In this document: positions 45,640 through 54,129 of the stretch, piece after piece
Numbering within the stretch: the stretch's first letter is position 1
How the letters are laid out: each line of letters opens with the position of its first letter
Source of the DNA: Breznakibacter xylanolyticus
GTDB taxonomy: Bacteria; Bacteroidota; Bacteroidia; Bacteroidales; Marinilabiliaceae
Direction: 5' to 3'
DNA: 64,000 nt
Assembly: GCF_003254275.1 (NCBI RefSeq)
Contig: NZ_QKZK01000011.1
Coordinates: forward strand, 84,342-148,341
Translations under genes and position numbers: made by a program
Notes under the pieces: model-generated
Told to the model about the DNA's origin: nothing
The model's database searches: none
The model's input: the letters and a program-made list of their open reading frames with translations, nothing else

Positions 45640-45775
45640 AAAGACAAGAAGAATTTTAGACAGCAGACAGATAGATTAGACTGTGAAGACGAAGAAGACA
45701 GATCTAAATATCTTTCCTTATCTCATCATCTGTCTCATAGTCTTATGTCTTCTTCTCTTAACTTAACGACATTGC
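45640..45775. repeat. Purine/pyrimidine-skewed intergenic sequence, relative of 13495-13615
   Basis: AGACAGCAGACAGATAG near 45659 and CATCATCTGTCTCATAGTC near 45726 form a long imperfect inverted repeat with text also found at 13495-13615. No coding potential supported. Confidence 0.4.
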
Positions 45776-45790
45776 ATTATTGTTGTTGAT

Positions 45791-46951
45791 TCAGAACAGT
45801 TTGTCAAGTTTTTCTTCCAGCATGGTTCCGAATAGGTCTTTACCGATGATGTCGCCATCGCGGCTGATGAGGTAGTTGGCCGGGATTGATCGGACGTTGT
45901 AAGCTCTTGCGGCCGGAGCTCCATTGCGTTGCAGGTCGCTCACGTTGATCCATGAGAGTTGATCCTGCTCAATGGCATTTTCCCACAATATTTTGCTTTG
46001 GTCGAGCGATACCTGGTAAATTTCAAATCCTTTGGCTTTGTATTTATCGTAAAGACGTTTCAGATTTTTGTTTTCCTTACGCGAGGCGGCGTCCCATGAT
46101 GCCCAGAACGACAGGAGAACGATTTTCCCTTGCTGTGATTTCAGACTCACGCTGTTCCCGTCAGGGGTCGTTTCATTAATTTCGGGGATGCTGCTTTGAG
46201 CTGTGGATAACAATTGCTGAATGTTTTCTTCTCTTTTTTGGATGGTTTTCACCTGAAGGACGTATTGATAAAGGTGTTTGACCCGTTCCGATTCGGGATA
46301 AAAGAGGTTTAGGCTGGTGGCCAGGGTTGAAAAATAGACTTGGTCATTTTTGTCAAACACGTTCATCACCATCGTTCCGCCGGCCATTTCCTGAAACAGG
46401 GCATAGTAACTGGCAAATGAGCGTGGGTTTTGCATCACAAAGCTACCGATGAATTTTTTGTGGTCGTTGAGGGCTTCCAGATATTCGCGTTCAATCATGG
46501 TTTTACGCACGCGGTCGTCAACTGCCAGCGTTCCGTACAGGTTGGTAAGGCTGTCGAGGGTTTGACGAGTCAGTTTTAACTTGCGGTTGAGGATTTTAAT
46601 GAAGTTGGAACCCAGTGAGTTCTTTACGGTGTAGCTGTCCTCCAGGTTCGGGGTATTGGCTACAATTTCGATGTGTTCGGACGAATCGGCCAGCAGGGTG
46701 ATAAAGTTTTTGCTGTCGAAACGCAGACGAAAAAAGGTGGGTTCGTCCAGGCGCTTTCCTTTGAACGAGAACCGGCCGTTGTCGTTGAGTTTCACTGAGT
46801 CGACCACCACGTTTTGTGCCAGGTCAATTCTTTCGAGAATGAGCGTTTTATCTTTGCCGTTGTCAATTTCTCCGGATATTTTGTACTCGTTCGATAAGTT
46901 GCACGATGCCAATGCAAAGGCCAGAGGCAGTATCAATAGGAGGTGCTTCAT
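45791..46951 (-). CDS. Thioredoxin-fold (TlpA-like) lipoprotein with DUF4369-like N-terminus, lacking CXXC
   Basis: 386 aa. Lipoprotein signal MKHLLLILPLAFALASC (lipidated Cys17), a DUF4369-like beta domain (about 22-125, YKISGEIDNGKDKTLILERI), a helical middle and a TlpA/AhpC-type thioredoxin fold (about 262-386, GKIVLLSFWASWDAASRKEN). TlpA proteins use WCxxC to reduce periplasmic disulfides; here the site is W286-DAAS, with both cysteines missing, so no thiol redox chemistry is expected. The fold's cis-Pro context (VRSIPANYLIS) remains. The next gene is a paralogue with the same loss. Likely a structural or binding role in the envelope. Confidence 0.88.
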   Translation of the reverse strand: MKHLLLILPLAFALASCNLSNEYKISGEIDNGKDKTLILERIDLAQNVVVDSVKLNDNGRFSFKGKRLDEPTFFRLRFDSKNFITLLADSSEHIEIVANTPNLEDSYTVKNSLGSNFIKILNRKLKLTRQTLDSLTNLYGTLAVDDRVRKTMIEREYLEALNDHKKFIGSFVMQNPRSFASYYALFQEMAGGTMVMNVFDKNDQVYFSTLATSLNLFYPESERVKHLYQYVLQVKTIQKREENIQQLLSTAQSSIPEINETTPDGNSVSLKSQQGKIVLLSFWASWDAASRKENKNLKRLYDKYKAKGFEIYQVSLDQSKILWENAIEQDQLSWINVSDLQRNGAPAARAYNVRSIPANYLISRDGDIIGKDLFGTMLEEKLDKLF

Positions 46952-47032
46952 TGTGGTTGTTTTTGTGTGATTTGGATTTCGTTGCCCAAAAATAAACTAA
47001 TTTTTGAAACGTCTAGTAGGCTCATTCAAAAA

Positions 47033-48190
47033 TCACTTCTCTTTGTCGGGGAGCAGTTGGGTCAGTTTGTTCATTAAATGGTTGCCTTCAAGGTTCTTTT
47101 CTTCAATCTCGCCTTTGACGTTGAGCAGAAATGTTGCCGGAAGTGAGCGGATGCCCCATTTGTGGAGTATTGGAGAGGCGTGACCCTGTAGATCCGAGAC
47201 ATGCCAACAAGCCAGGCGGTGCTGGTCGATGGATTGTGTCCAGTTGGTTTTGACGGTGTCCACGGCTACCATGTAAACCTCAAGCCCTTTGGGCTTAAAC
47301 TGTTTGATGATTTGTCGGCTTTGCGTGACGATTTGGTTGCACATTGAGTCATTAGGACTCCATACCACCACCAGAAGCGGGCGACCGCGAAAGCGAAACA
47401 GGGAGATGTGTTCGTCCCAGATGTTTTTCAATCCGGCATCGGGCAGCTGCTCGCCCCGATGAACCGATGTGAGGGAGTCAATGTTGTTGAATGTTGAATC
47501 CAATTGGTAGTGAAACTGTTTCACCGGCGTAAGGTGGGCGTAGTGACGAAACAGAAAGGAGTCGGTTTCAACAAACAGTTGGCGATTATTGGCAGGGGTG
47601 AGGATGGGCTGATTGCCGCTGCGTTGCAAAATGGCGTGCAGGATGCCCGGTGTTCGTGCTTCGCTGATGATGGCTTCCAGTCGCGCGGCGTATTCGACTC
47701 GAATGGTGTCGATGTGGCGGATGAGTGAATCTTTGAATTCAGCTTTCGGTTTGGGCTTTAGTGTGTCGGTTAATTGGGTGGCGAGCTCTTTGATGGCGTG
47801 GCTAAAATCCTGAGCCACTAACATGGAGCGCCTGATTTGATCCGAAGCCAAGTTGTTGCTGAACGATGCCGTGTTAATCAGGTTATTGGCTTCGGCGTGC
47901 AGATAAGTGGGTACAGGGCCCAACACCATGGGAAGGGATTGACCATTGGGTAGTTTGAGCAGAAAAAAGTTGGTTGAATCGATGGTCTTGGTAAAGATGA
48001 AATACCCCTGTGCATCTTTCCGTGCCGTGTCAAATGGGGCATACCCTTGTTCGTAACGGTAGAGTAACACATTGATGGTATCGCTGATTCCATTTAAATC
48101 CATCTTGAGCGAAAAGGATGGCGGGGGAGTTTTTTTGCACGATGCAAAAATCAGTAGGGTTAGCGTGAAAATGAAGAGGCTGCGCAGCAT
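47033..48190 (-). CDS. Second thioredoxin-fold lipoprotein lacking CXXC
   Basis: 385 aa from the ATG at 48190, which begins a good lipoprotein signal (MLRSLFIFTLTLLIFASC, Cys18). Same layout as its neighbour: DUF4369-like start (SFSLKMDLNGISDTINVLLY), helical middle (about 110-240) and thioredoxin fold (about 265-385) with LLVVVWSPNDSMCNQIVTQS where WCxxC would be; only one Cys is nearby and not in the CxxC arrangement. The cis-Pro loop is WGIRSLPATFLLN. An upstream start would add 28 residues with no signal character. TATTTTTG on the minus strand at 48208-48215 could be its -7 box. Confidence 0.87.
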   Translation of the reverse strand: MLRSLFIFTLTLLIFASCKKTPPPSFSLKMDLNGISDTINVLLYRYEQGYAPFDTARKDAQGYFIFTKTIDSTNFFLLKLPNGQSLPMVLGPVPTYLHAEANNLINTASFSNNLASDQIRRSMLVAQDFSHAIKELATQLTDTLKPKPKAEFKDSLIRHIDTIRVEYAARLEAIISEARTPGILHAILQRSGNQPILTPANNRQLFVETDSFLFRHYAHLTPVKQFHYQLDSTFNNIDSLTSVHRGEQLPDAGLKNIWDEHISLFRFRGRPLLVVVWSPNDSMCNQIVTQSRQIIKQFKPKGLEVYMVAVDTVKTNWTQSIDQHRLACWHVSDLQGHASPILHKWGIRSLPATFLLNVKGEIEEKNLEGNHLMNKLTQLLPDKEK

Positions 48191-48248
48191 GACGTATTTC
48201 GTTTTTGCAAAAATATAAAAATATGTAGCCTTTGGGATTTGTATCCCG

Positions 48249-48722
48249 TTAGTTGTAAATGTGCAGAAAGTCATCTTTCACCACTCGGGTGTTATAGCGC
48301 TTGAGCGACCAGGGCGATGGGCCGCTGATGACGCTGCATGAGGGCGAGGCAATCAGGTACACCGAGTGGCAGTCGGGGCAAATGGCTGTCCCGTCGCCCA
48401 TGTTGTAAACCAGGCATGACGTGCTGTTTTCGTAAGGGCACATGCGGTCGAAGGCATAATATTCATATCCATCGTAATAAACAACAATGCCACCGTTGCC
48501 AATCAGGTTGCCCTCGTAGTCGTAGGTGGCTTCAAAAGAGGTGGCGTTGTAGTACGGATCCAGCAAATCAAGGTAGGAATCGACATATACTTCGGGTATG
48601 GGCGCTTCGTCGTGCGGATAGCAAGCTGTGGTGGTGTTGACCAAAGCAAGCAAAAGGATTAATGCCCATTGCCACCTGCGATATTGCGAGGGGCGATCAC
48701 TGTTATTTTTTTGTCTTTCCAT
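48249..48722 (-). CDS. Membrane-anchored Rieske-like small protein with four cysteines
   Basis: 157 aa with an N-terminal membrane segment or signal (RRWQWALILLLALVNTTTAC). The C-terminal part resembles the Rieske 2Fe-2S fold (YYAFDRMCPYEN, GTAICPDCHSVYL, ISGPSPWSLKRY), but the classical CxH...CxxH ligands are changed: Cys95-Pro-Tyr97 has no His, and the second box is Cys115-Pro-Asp-Cys118-His119. Cys95, Cys103, Cys115 and Cys118 could bind a metal or a cluster by cysteines alone. It overlaps the end of the AmpG-like gene by 20 bases, so it is in that operon. Electron transfer is possible but unproven. Confidence 0.75.
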   Translation of the reverse strand: MERQKNNSDRPSQYRRWQWALILLLALVNTTTACYPHDEAPIPEVYVDSYLDLLDPYYNATSFEATYDYEGNLIGNGGIVVYYDGYEYYAFDRMCPYENSTSCLVYNMGDGTAICPDCHSVYLIASPSCSVISGPSPWSLKRYNTRVVKDDFLHIYN

Positions 48723-49995
48723 AGTCTTTGTGAATGTCGATGATGCGCACCAAAATAAATCCGGGAATGGTACAGAGCATCACCCAAATGAAAAAGAGTT
48801 TGTATCCCATCCATTCCTGGATCCATCCCGATGCCATGCCGGGGAGCATCATGCCCAGGGCCATGAATCCGGTGCAGATGGCAAAGTGGGCGGTTTGTGA
48901 CTCGCCTTCGGAGTAGTAAATCATGTAAAGCATAAAAGCTGTGAATCCAAAGCCATAACCAAATTGCTCAATGGCCACCCCGGCCGAGATGAGCCAAAGA
49001 TTGGAGGGTTGAAGCCATGCCATGATCACATACACCATGTTGGGGACGTTAATGGCAATGGTCATCCACCATAGCCAATGTTTGAGCCCGTGTTTGGATG
49101 CCGCCAATCCGCCTAAAATGCCCCCCGCCGACAGGGCTATAAGCCCGATGGTGCCGTAAATGAAGCCCACCGTTTCGGTGTCGATGCCCAGCCCGCCTTT
49201 GTTTGTGGCGTCTAACAAAAACGGGGAGGCCATTTTTACGAGCTGGCTCTCGGCCAGTCGGAACAGGAGTAAGAATGCGAGGGTGAGGCCAATGTCTTTC
49301 TTCAAGAAAAAGCTGACAAAGGTGTTTCCAAAGCCATTCCAAAAGGAACCATCAATGGCGATGGGACGGTCGATGGCCGGCTTGGGGAGCGCCCACAGGT
49401 GGTATAACCCGCATAGAATCATGATGATGGCGACTCCTCCAAAGGTGACGCTCCATGCCAGGGGGATGTTGCCGGTGAGGGTTTCCAGTCGGCCGGCCAG
49501 CATCACCAGGGCGCCTTGGCCGGTAATCATGGCAATGCGGTAAAAGGTGCTGCGGATGCCTACGAACAGGCTTTGCTGATTGTCGTTGAGCCCAAGGATG
49601 TAAAAGCCATCAGCGGCAATGTCGTGGGTGGCCGAACTGAATGCTGTCAGCCAAAAGAAGAGCAACGTGAGCTGAAAGTAAGATGGCAGTGGGATGGTGA
49701 GCGCTACGCAACCCATGCCTGCCCCCAGTATCAGTTGCATCACGGTTATCCACCACCGTTTGGTTTTGAGCATTTCCACCACCGGGCTCCAAAATGGTTT
49801 GATGACCCATGGCAGATAAAGCCATCCGGTGTAAAACGCGATGTCGCTGTTGTCAACGCCCATGCGTTTGTAAAAAATCACCGAAACGGTCATAATCATC
49901 ACATAAGGCAGACCTTCGGCAAAATAGAGTGAAGGCACCCATGTCCAAGGGGAGCGTGTGGTTGCTTGTGTTGGGGTGTTGGTTTTAAAATTCAT
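48703..49995 (-). CDS. AmpG-like MFS permease (probable muropeptide transporter)
   Basis: 430 aa with 12 predicted membrane segments. The N-terminus carries the AmpG family pattern WVPSLYFAEGLPYVMIMTVS followed by LYLPWVIKPFWSPVVEMLKT, and the mid loop SSATHDIAADGFYI. AmpG imports GlcNAc-anhydroMurNAc-peptides from the periplasm for recycling. It is preceded directly (TAA then ATG, no gap) by a SpoIID-family gene whose relatives act on peptidoglycan glycan strands, which fits this role. Mpl at 11-12 kb would use the imported peptides. Other MFS substrates are not excluded. Confidence 0.82.
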   Translation of the reverse strand: MNFKTNTPTQATTRSPWTWVPSLYFAEGLPYVMIMTVSVIFYKRMGVDNSDIAFYTGWLYLPWVIKPFWSPVVEMLKTKRWWITVMQLILGAGMGCVALTIPLPSYFQLTLLFFWLTAFSSATHDIAADGFYILGLNDNQQSLFVGIRSTFYRIAMITGQGALVMLAGRLETLTGNIPLAWSVTFGGVAIIMILCGLYHLWALPKPAIDRPIAIDGSFWNGFGNTFVSFFLKKDIGLTLAFLLLFRLAESQLVKMASPFLLDATNKGGLGIDTETVGFIYGTIGLIALSAGGILGGLAASKHGLKHWLWWMTIAINVPNMVYVIMAWLQPSNLWLISAGVAIEQFGYGFGFTAFMLYMIYYSEGESQTAHFAICTGFMALGMMLPGMASGWIQEWMGYKLFFIWVMLCTIPGFILVRIIDIHKDYGKTKK

Positions 49996-51315
49996 TTAGT
50001 ATCGTTTGGTCAGCGATGCGTGTTTGAAGTAGTGCATCAATATCTGTTCGAAAGAATAACCTTTGTCGCCCATCACTGCGGCTCCTATTTGGCACAGTCC
50101 CACGCCGTGTCCCCATCCGGCGCCTCTGAGGGTAAATCGTATGGCGTTATTGATGCTGGTTTTGTCGACCACAAAGGCTGAACTGTAGAGGTGGGTTGTC
50201 GAGAGTGTTTTGCGTATTTCAAGCTCCTTGCCAATGGTGAAGGTTATTTTTGTGCCAATGATTTTCAGACGGGTGATGCGTCCCGATGCCCCTCGTTCCA
50301 ATGGTTGTAGGTCGATGATATCCCCAAAGTCGATGCCCGACCGTTCTTTGGCCAGGCGGCTGAGTTCGTCTTGGGTATAGTCAACGGTCCATCGGAAAAA
50401 GCGGGTGGTTTCCTGGTCGTAGTTGTTCAGTACCTGGCTTAAAATGCGGGCGTCATTGGTGTTGCAAAATGCCGGTGGGTTGCCGGTGATCCATTCCCGG
50501 GCACCCTGCTCAGTGGTCAGGTCGGGCAATGAGTCGTCGTTGAGGTCGCGCACAGGCACCAGGTACGGGTGTTCAACAGGTTCCCAGCAGTTCTCAAATC
50601 GTTCGCTCACGCCTCCGCAGCATTTTGAAAAGCGAGCGTCGCAAATGGCATTGTCATAAGTGAGCACCAAACCATAGGTGTTGTTAATGGCCTCGACCAC
50701 AGCCGGGTTGTTGGCCTTTTGAATGCCCTGGTAGCGTTGACAGTGGTCGTCGGCACAGACATCAAAAAGCGTATGGTCTTCGCGGTCGTACCAGCAAGTG
50801 CGTTCCTGCTCGGTTTGCACAAACGACTGATAGGTTGCATCCTTGGTTTGTAATCGCAGGTTCTTTTCGATTTGAGCCATTACCCAACTGCGTGATATCA
50901 CTGCGTGGGCTTTTAATAGTTCTAAGGATGAGGTGGCGCTCATTTCCGACGAGATGACGCTGGTGAGGTATTCTTCGATGGGGGTGTGGTTGATGGCCAC
51001 CACGTTGTTGTCATCAATCAAGAGTTGAAGGGCACCTTTGAATTCCTGATCTTCGTGCCTTTCCCAATGAAACTGAATGCCAATTTTGACATTGTGAATC
51101 ACGAAACCTGCTTCGGTGGAGTCTGATTTTAGAAGAAACGATGTTGCATTCAGAACAATGCCATTGCCGGATATTTGAATGCTATTGTTATTGAATAAGG
51201 CCGTGTATGAGCCCTGCAGGAGGATTTGCTCACAACCGTCTATCAGAAATGAATCTTTAAGCGTAAATGATATGGAGGGGTGAGTGAGTATGCCTATTCG
51301 TAATAGTGGTTGCAT
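49996..51315 (-). CDS. SpoIID/LytB domain protein
   Basis: 439 aa. SpoIID-family proteins are lytic transglycosylases or amidase enhancers acting on peptidoglycan. The domain (about 95-330) shows EEYLTSVISSEMSATSSLEL, LKAHAVISRSWVM, the Cys/Gly region CGGVSERFENCWEP and the C-terminal GAGWGHGVGLCQIGAAVMGD followed by YSFEQILMHYF. The catalytic-type acid of SpoIID lies in ISSEM. No signal peptide is seen at the chosen start (MQPLLRIGILTH), as in several Bacteroidetes homologues, so the location is unclear. First gene of the AmpG operon; its stop touches the next start. Confidence 0.88.
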   Translation of the reverse strand: MQPLLRIGILTHPSISFTLKDSFLIDGCEQILLQGSYTALFNNNSIQISGNGIVLNATSFLLKSDSTEAGFVIHNVKIGIQFHWERHEDQEFKGALQLLIDDNNVVAINHTPIEEYLTSVISSEMSATSSLELLKAHAVISRSWVMAQIEKNLRLQTKDATYQSFVQTEQERTCWYDREDHTLFDVCADDHCQRYQGIQKANNPAVVEAINNTYGLVLTYDNAICDARFSKCCGGVSERFENCWEPVEHPYLVPVRDLNDDSLPDLTTEQGAREWITGNPPAFCNTNDARILSQVLNNYDQETTRFFRWTVDYTQDELSRLAKERSGIDFGDIIDLQPLERGASGRITRLKIIGTKITFTIGKELEIRKTLSTTHLYSSAFVVDKTSINNAIRFTLRGAGWGHGVGLCQIGAAVMGDKGYSFEQILMHYFKHASLTKRY

Positions 51316-51422
51316 CTGTTCTGTTTTGAATGATGTAAAAATAGGAAATTAACAGGCACACAGGCAGGAGAATGGGTTGAACTGTTATAAAAGATTAATG
51401 AAGATTTCTTTTTTCCCGATTA

Positions 51423-51454
51423 TTGAAAGAAATGAACAAATGTTCATAATTTTG
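51423..51454 (+). promoter_or_regulatory. Promoter with palindromic operator upstream of the DUF134 gene
   Basis: TTG at 51423-51425 and TAATTTTG at 51447-51454 form a Bacteroidetes promoter with 21-base spacing. Between them lies the perfect palindrome ATGAACA-AA-TGTTCAT (51432-51447), placed so that a bound repressor would block RNA polymerase. The sequence resembles ArsR/SmtB-family sites (TGAACA...TGTTCA), but the regulator is not identified. Confidence 0.6.
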
Positions 51455-51477
51455 CTGTCGCTTAGTAAAAAAACATC

Positions 51478-51855
51478 ATGGCACGACCGAAACGTTTGCG
51501 CACCATTACTCATCCTCCGTTAGTGAGTGGCTTTAAACCTATGGGAGGGTGTGTTACGGGTCAAGAGGTTGTGACGCTTTTATTTGAAGAGTACGAAGCG
51601 TTGCGGTTGGCTGATTACCAGGGGATGACGCAAGAGCAGGCTGCCGTTGAGATGGGCGTATCGCGACCCACTTTCACGCGGGTTTATGAAAAAGCGCGAT
51701 GTGCTGTGGCCCGTTCCCTGGTCGAAGGCCGTGTTTTGCTGATTGAGGGTGGATGTTATCAAACGCGTCCTTGCTGCCCCCAACGTGATGATGTGTTATT
51801 GGAGCATGGATGCTGTCAGGGGGCTTGCAGCTGTGGTAGCAAAGCTGCAAAGTAG
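51478..51855 (+). CDS. DUF134 helix-turn-helix protein
   Basis: 125 aa. DUF134 proteins combine a sigma-70-region-4-like HTH (FEEYEALRLADYQGMTQEQA, then MGVSRPTFTRVYEKARCAVA) with Cys residues. It starts with the typical RPKRLRTI and has a Cys-rich tail (CYQTRPCCPQ, HGCCQGACSCG). The family is linked by genome context to NifX/NifB-like iron-molybdenum cofactor proteins, and one follows here after 161 bases. The Cys tail may sense a metal or cluster. It may regulate its own palindromic promoter. The intervening 160 bases hold short AAAG-based repeats (GCAAAGTAGCAAAGTAACAA). Confidence 0.87.
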   Translation: MARPKRLRTITHPPLVSGFKPMGGCVTGQEVVTLLFEEYEALRLADYQGMTQEQAAVEMGVSRPTFTRVYEKARCAVARSLVEGRVLLIEGGCYQTRPCCPQRDDVLLEHGCCQGACSCGSKAAK

Positions 51856-52016
51856 CAAAGTAACAAAGCTTCAAAGTTGAAGAGGTGGTGAGAATAAGTG
51901 TATAAATGGCAAAGGAATAAAGTGCCAGAGGCAGAATGCGCAAATGAACCACATATATTCAGAAACAAAACCAAGGTTCTCCTTTTTGGGGGATTTGGGG
52001 ACTAAATATTAAAGAG

Positions 52017-52385
52017 ATGAAAATAGCCATTCCAACGCGTAACAATGTTGTGGACAGTCATTTTGGCCACTGCGAGTCGTACACTGTATATCAAGTGGAT
52101 GAGCACAATCAGATTGTGCACACCGAAACCGTGCCGTCGCCGCAAGGGTGCGGTTGCAAGAGCAATATAGGCGCCGTGTTGCAGCAAAAAGGGGTGTCGG
52201 TATTGTTGGCCGGCAACATGGGCGATGGTGCCCTGAATGTGCTGAATCGTCATGGGATTAAGGTGTACCGTGGTTGTTCAGGCGATGTGATGGAGGTGGC
52301 CAAGACCTATCTAGCAGGCGGGATTGGCGATTCGGGGCTTTCGTGCAGTCATCATGGCGATGATGGTCACGAGTGTCAGCACTGA
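52017..52385 (+). CDS. NifX/NifB-like dinitrogenase iron-molybdenum cofactor family protein
   Basis: 122 aa. The N-terminus MKIAIPTRNNVVDSHFGHCE matches the NifX-family ribonuclease-H-like fold, with CGCKSNIGAVL and VLLAGNMGDGALNVLNRHGI following. Members bind iron-sulfur or metal-sulfur cluster precursors. Cys50-Gly-Cys52 and a His/Cys-rich tail (SCSHHGDDGHECQH) could bind metal. No nif structural genes are near, so nitrogen fixation is not implied; such small proteins are widespread in anaerobes. It ends at a strong terminator. Confidence 0.9.
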   Translation: MKIAIPTRNNVVDSHFGHCESYTVYQVDEHNQIVHTETVPSPQGCGCKSNIGAVLQQKGVSVLLAGNMGDGALNVLNRHGIKVYRGCSGDVMEVAKTYLAGGIGDSGLSCSHHGDDGHECQH

Positions 52386-52403
52386 ATCGGCTGCCTTTGG
52401 GGC

Positions 52404-52446
52404 AAAAAAAAGAGGTTGACCTATTTCAGGTCAACCTCTTTTTTAT
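52404..52446. terminator. Bidirectional terminator between the NifX-like and RNase G genes
   Basis: AGAGGTTGACCT (52411-52422) pairs perfectly with AGGTCAACCTCT (52428-52439) with A-run and T-run on the two sides. The RNase G stop codon (52421-52423) lies inside the hairpin. Confidence 0.9.
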
Positions 52447-53974
52447 TGTTTTCATCAAAAATTTTGTATTCCAAAATTCCCAACGATTCGGAAGGAACCA
52501 CTTTAATTCCCCACGAGAGCTGAAATTTCCATTTCAAGACACTTGATGGGAAGCCTTTTTTCAGATAGGCATATACATAAGGGTGAACCTTCAGGGTCAA
52601 ATTTTTAATATTTTGATCATTCACAACGAACCGGAGACGATCGTTAATGGTGTCGGTCAACAAGATGGATGCTTGCACATTGCCAGTTCCATGACAGGTG
52701 GGACACACTTCGGAGGTGGCGATGCTCAGTTCAGGGCGTACCCGCTGACGGGTGATTTGCATAAGCCCGAACTTACTCAACGGCAAGATGTTGTGCTTGG
52801 TGCGATCGGAAGCCATGGCTTCTTTCATGCGTTCGTACACTTTCTGCTTGTTCTCGTTGAGTTGCATGTCGATGAAATCGACCACGATGATTCCGCCCAT
52901 GTCACGCAGCCTCAGCTGGCGGGCAATCTCATCGGCGGCAGCCATGTTGACCTCCAAGGCATTGGTTTCCTGGTCGGAGGCCGATTTAGAGCGGTTGCCG
53001 CTGTTGACGTCAATGACGTGTAACGCCTCGGTGTGGTCAATAATGAGGTAAGCACCACTTTTAAACGAAGCTGTACGACCGAAAAGAGATTTGATTTGCT
53101 TGGCAATGCCGTAATGCTCAAAGATGTGGGCACTGCCTTTGTGAAGTTTCACGATGCTTTCGCGTTCGGGGGCAATCAGGGTCACGTATTCTTTTATTTC
53201 GCGGTACACCGTTGGGTCGTTGACCACGATGCTATGGAACGACGGGCTGAGAATATCTCTTAACAGAGCCGTGATACGGCCAATTTCCCCCATGACCAGC
53301 GATGGCGATTTGATGCCAAAGAGTCGGGAGGTGGATTCTTCCCAGTGGTTCACCAGCATTTTGAGTTCCTGATCGAGTTCGGCCACGCGTCGCCCTTCGG
53401 CCACGGTGCGAACAATCACCCCGTAATTTTTTGGTTTAATGCTCAGCAGCAAGCGTTTCAAACGGTTGCGTTCCTCGGCTGATTCGATTTTCTGACTCAC
53501 GGAGACCTTGTCTGAGAAGGGCATTAACACGAGGTTACGCCCGGCAATGGACAGTTCCGAAGTCAGCCTGGGCCCTTTGGTTGATATGGGCTCCTTGGCA
53601 ATTTGAACCAAAATCTCTTGTCCGGCAGTCAATACATCGGCGATAGCGCCTTCCTTATTAATGTCGTTTTCCGGTTTCAGTTTGCTGAATGATACGACTC
53701 CCTTTTTTGTTTGGGCATGCTTGAGGAATTTTTGTAACGAACGCACTTGCGGTCCTAAATCGAGATAGTGCAAAAATGCGTCTTTCTCGTATCCAACGTC
53801 CACAAAAGCGGCGTTCAGTCCGGGCATGATTTTTTTAATCTTGGCTAAATAGATGTCGCCAACCTGAAACTGAATGTTACTTTTTTCCTTTCGCATCTCC
53901 ACCAACCGTTTGTCCTCAAGCAGGGCAATGGTCAATTCTTCGGGAGTGACATCTACAAACAGTTCTGCACTCAC
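52421..53974 (-). CDS. rng: Ribonuclease G/E family protein
   Basis: Endoribonuclease for rRNA maturation and mRNA decay, cytoplasmic. 517 aa. An S1-like RNA-binding domain (about 35-125, GDIYLAKIKKIMPGLNAAFV), the RNase H-like/DNase I-like catalytic part with the metal-binding aspartates in LHVIDVNSGNRS and GGIIVVDFIDM (about 310-355), and the zinc-link CPTCHGTG (about 438). Start is GTG at 53974 (no ATG upstream in frame nearby); the protein then begins SAELFVDVTPEEL as in relatives. Its stop codon is inside the terminator hairpin. HU and the ribosomal mini-protein lie directly upstream. Confidence 0.94.
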   Translation of the reverse strand: MSAELFVDVTPEELTIALLEDKRLVEMRKEKSNIQFQVGDIYLAKIKKIMPGLNAAFVDVGYEKDAFLHYLDLGPQVRSLQKFLKHAQTKKGVVSFSKLKPENDINKEGAIADVLTAGQEILVQIAKEPISTKGPRLTSELSIAGRNLVLMPFSDKVSVSQKIESAEERNRLKRLLLSIKPKNYGVIVRTVAEGRRVAELDQELKMLVNHWEESTSRLFGIKSPSLVMGEIGRITALLRDILSPSFHSIVVNDPTVYREIKEYVTLIAPERESIVKLHKGSAHIFEHYGIAKQIKSLFGRTASFKSGAYLIIDHTEALHVIDVNSGNRSKSASDQETNALEVNMAAADEIARQLRLRDMGGIIVVDFIDMQLNENKQKVYERMKEAMASDRTKHNILPLSKFGLMQITRQRVRPELSIATSEVCPTCHGTGNVQASILLTDTINDRLRFVVNDQNIKNLTLKVHPYVYAYLKKGFPSSVLKWKFQLSWGIKVVPSESLGILEYKIFDENNKKEVDLK

Positions 53975-54129
53975 TTAATTTGGTTTCGATGTTAAATATT
54001 TCAAAGAACTAGTTTGGGATGATGAAAAGCTCAACGCACCGTTTGCGTTTGTGTCATCCCTAATAAAGGACAAACAGGAAAGTGTGGCACCTCCTGTTTG
54101 TCTGATGTTTTTGTATGGCCTAAGAAACC

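Noticed and set aside
51478..52385. Nitrogen fixation locus
   Set aside because: DUF134 and a small NifX-like protein are widespread in anaerobes; no nifHDK or nifB is present in the window.
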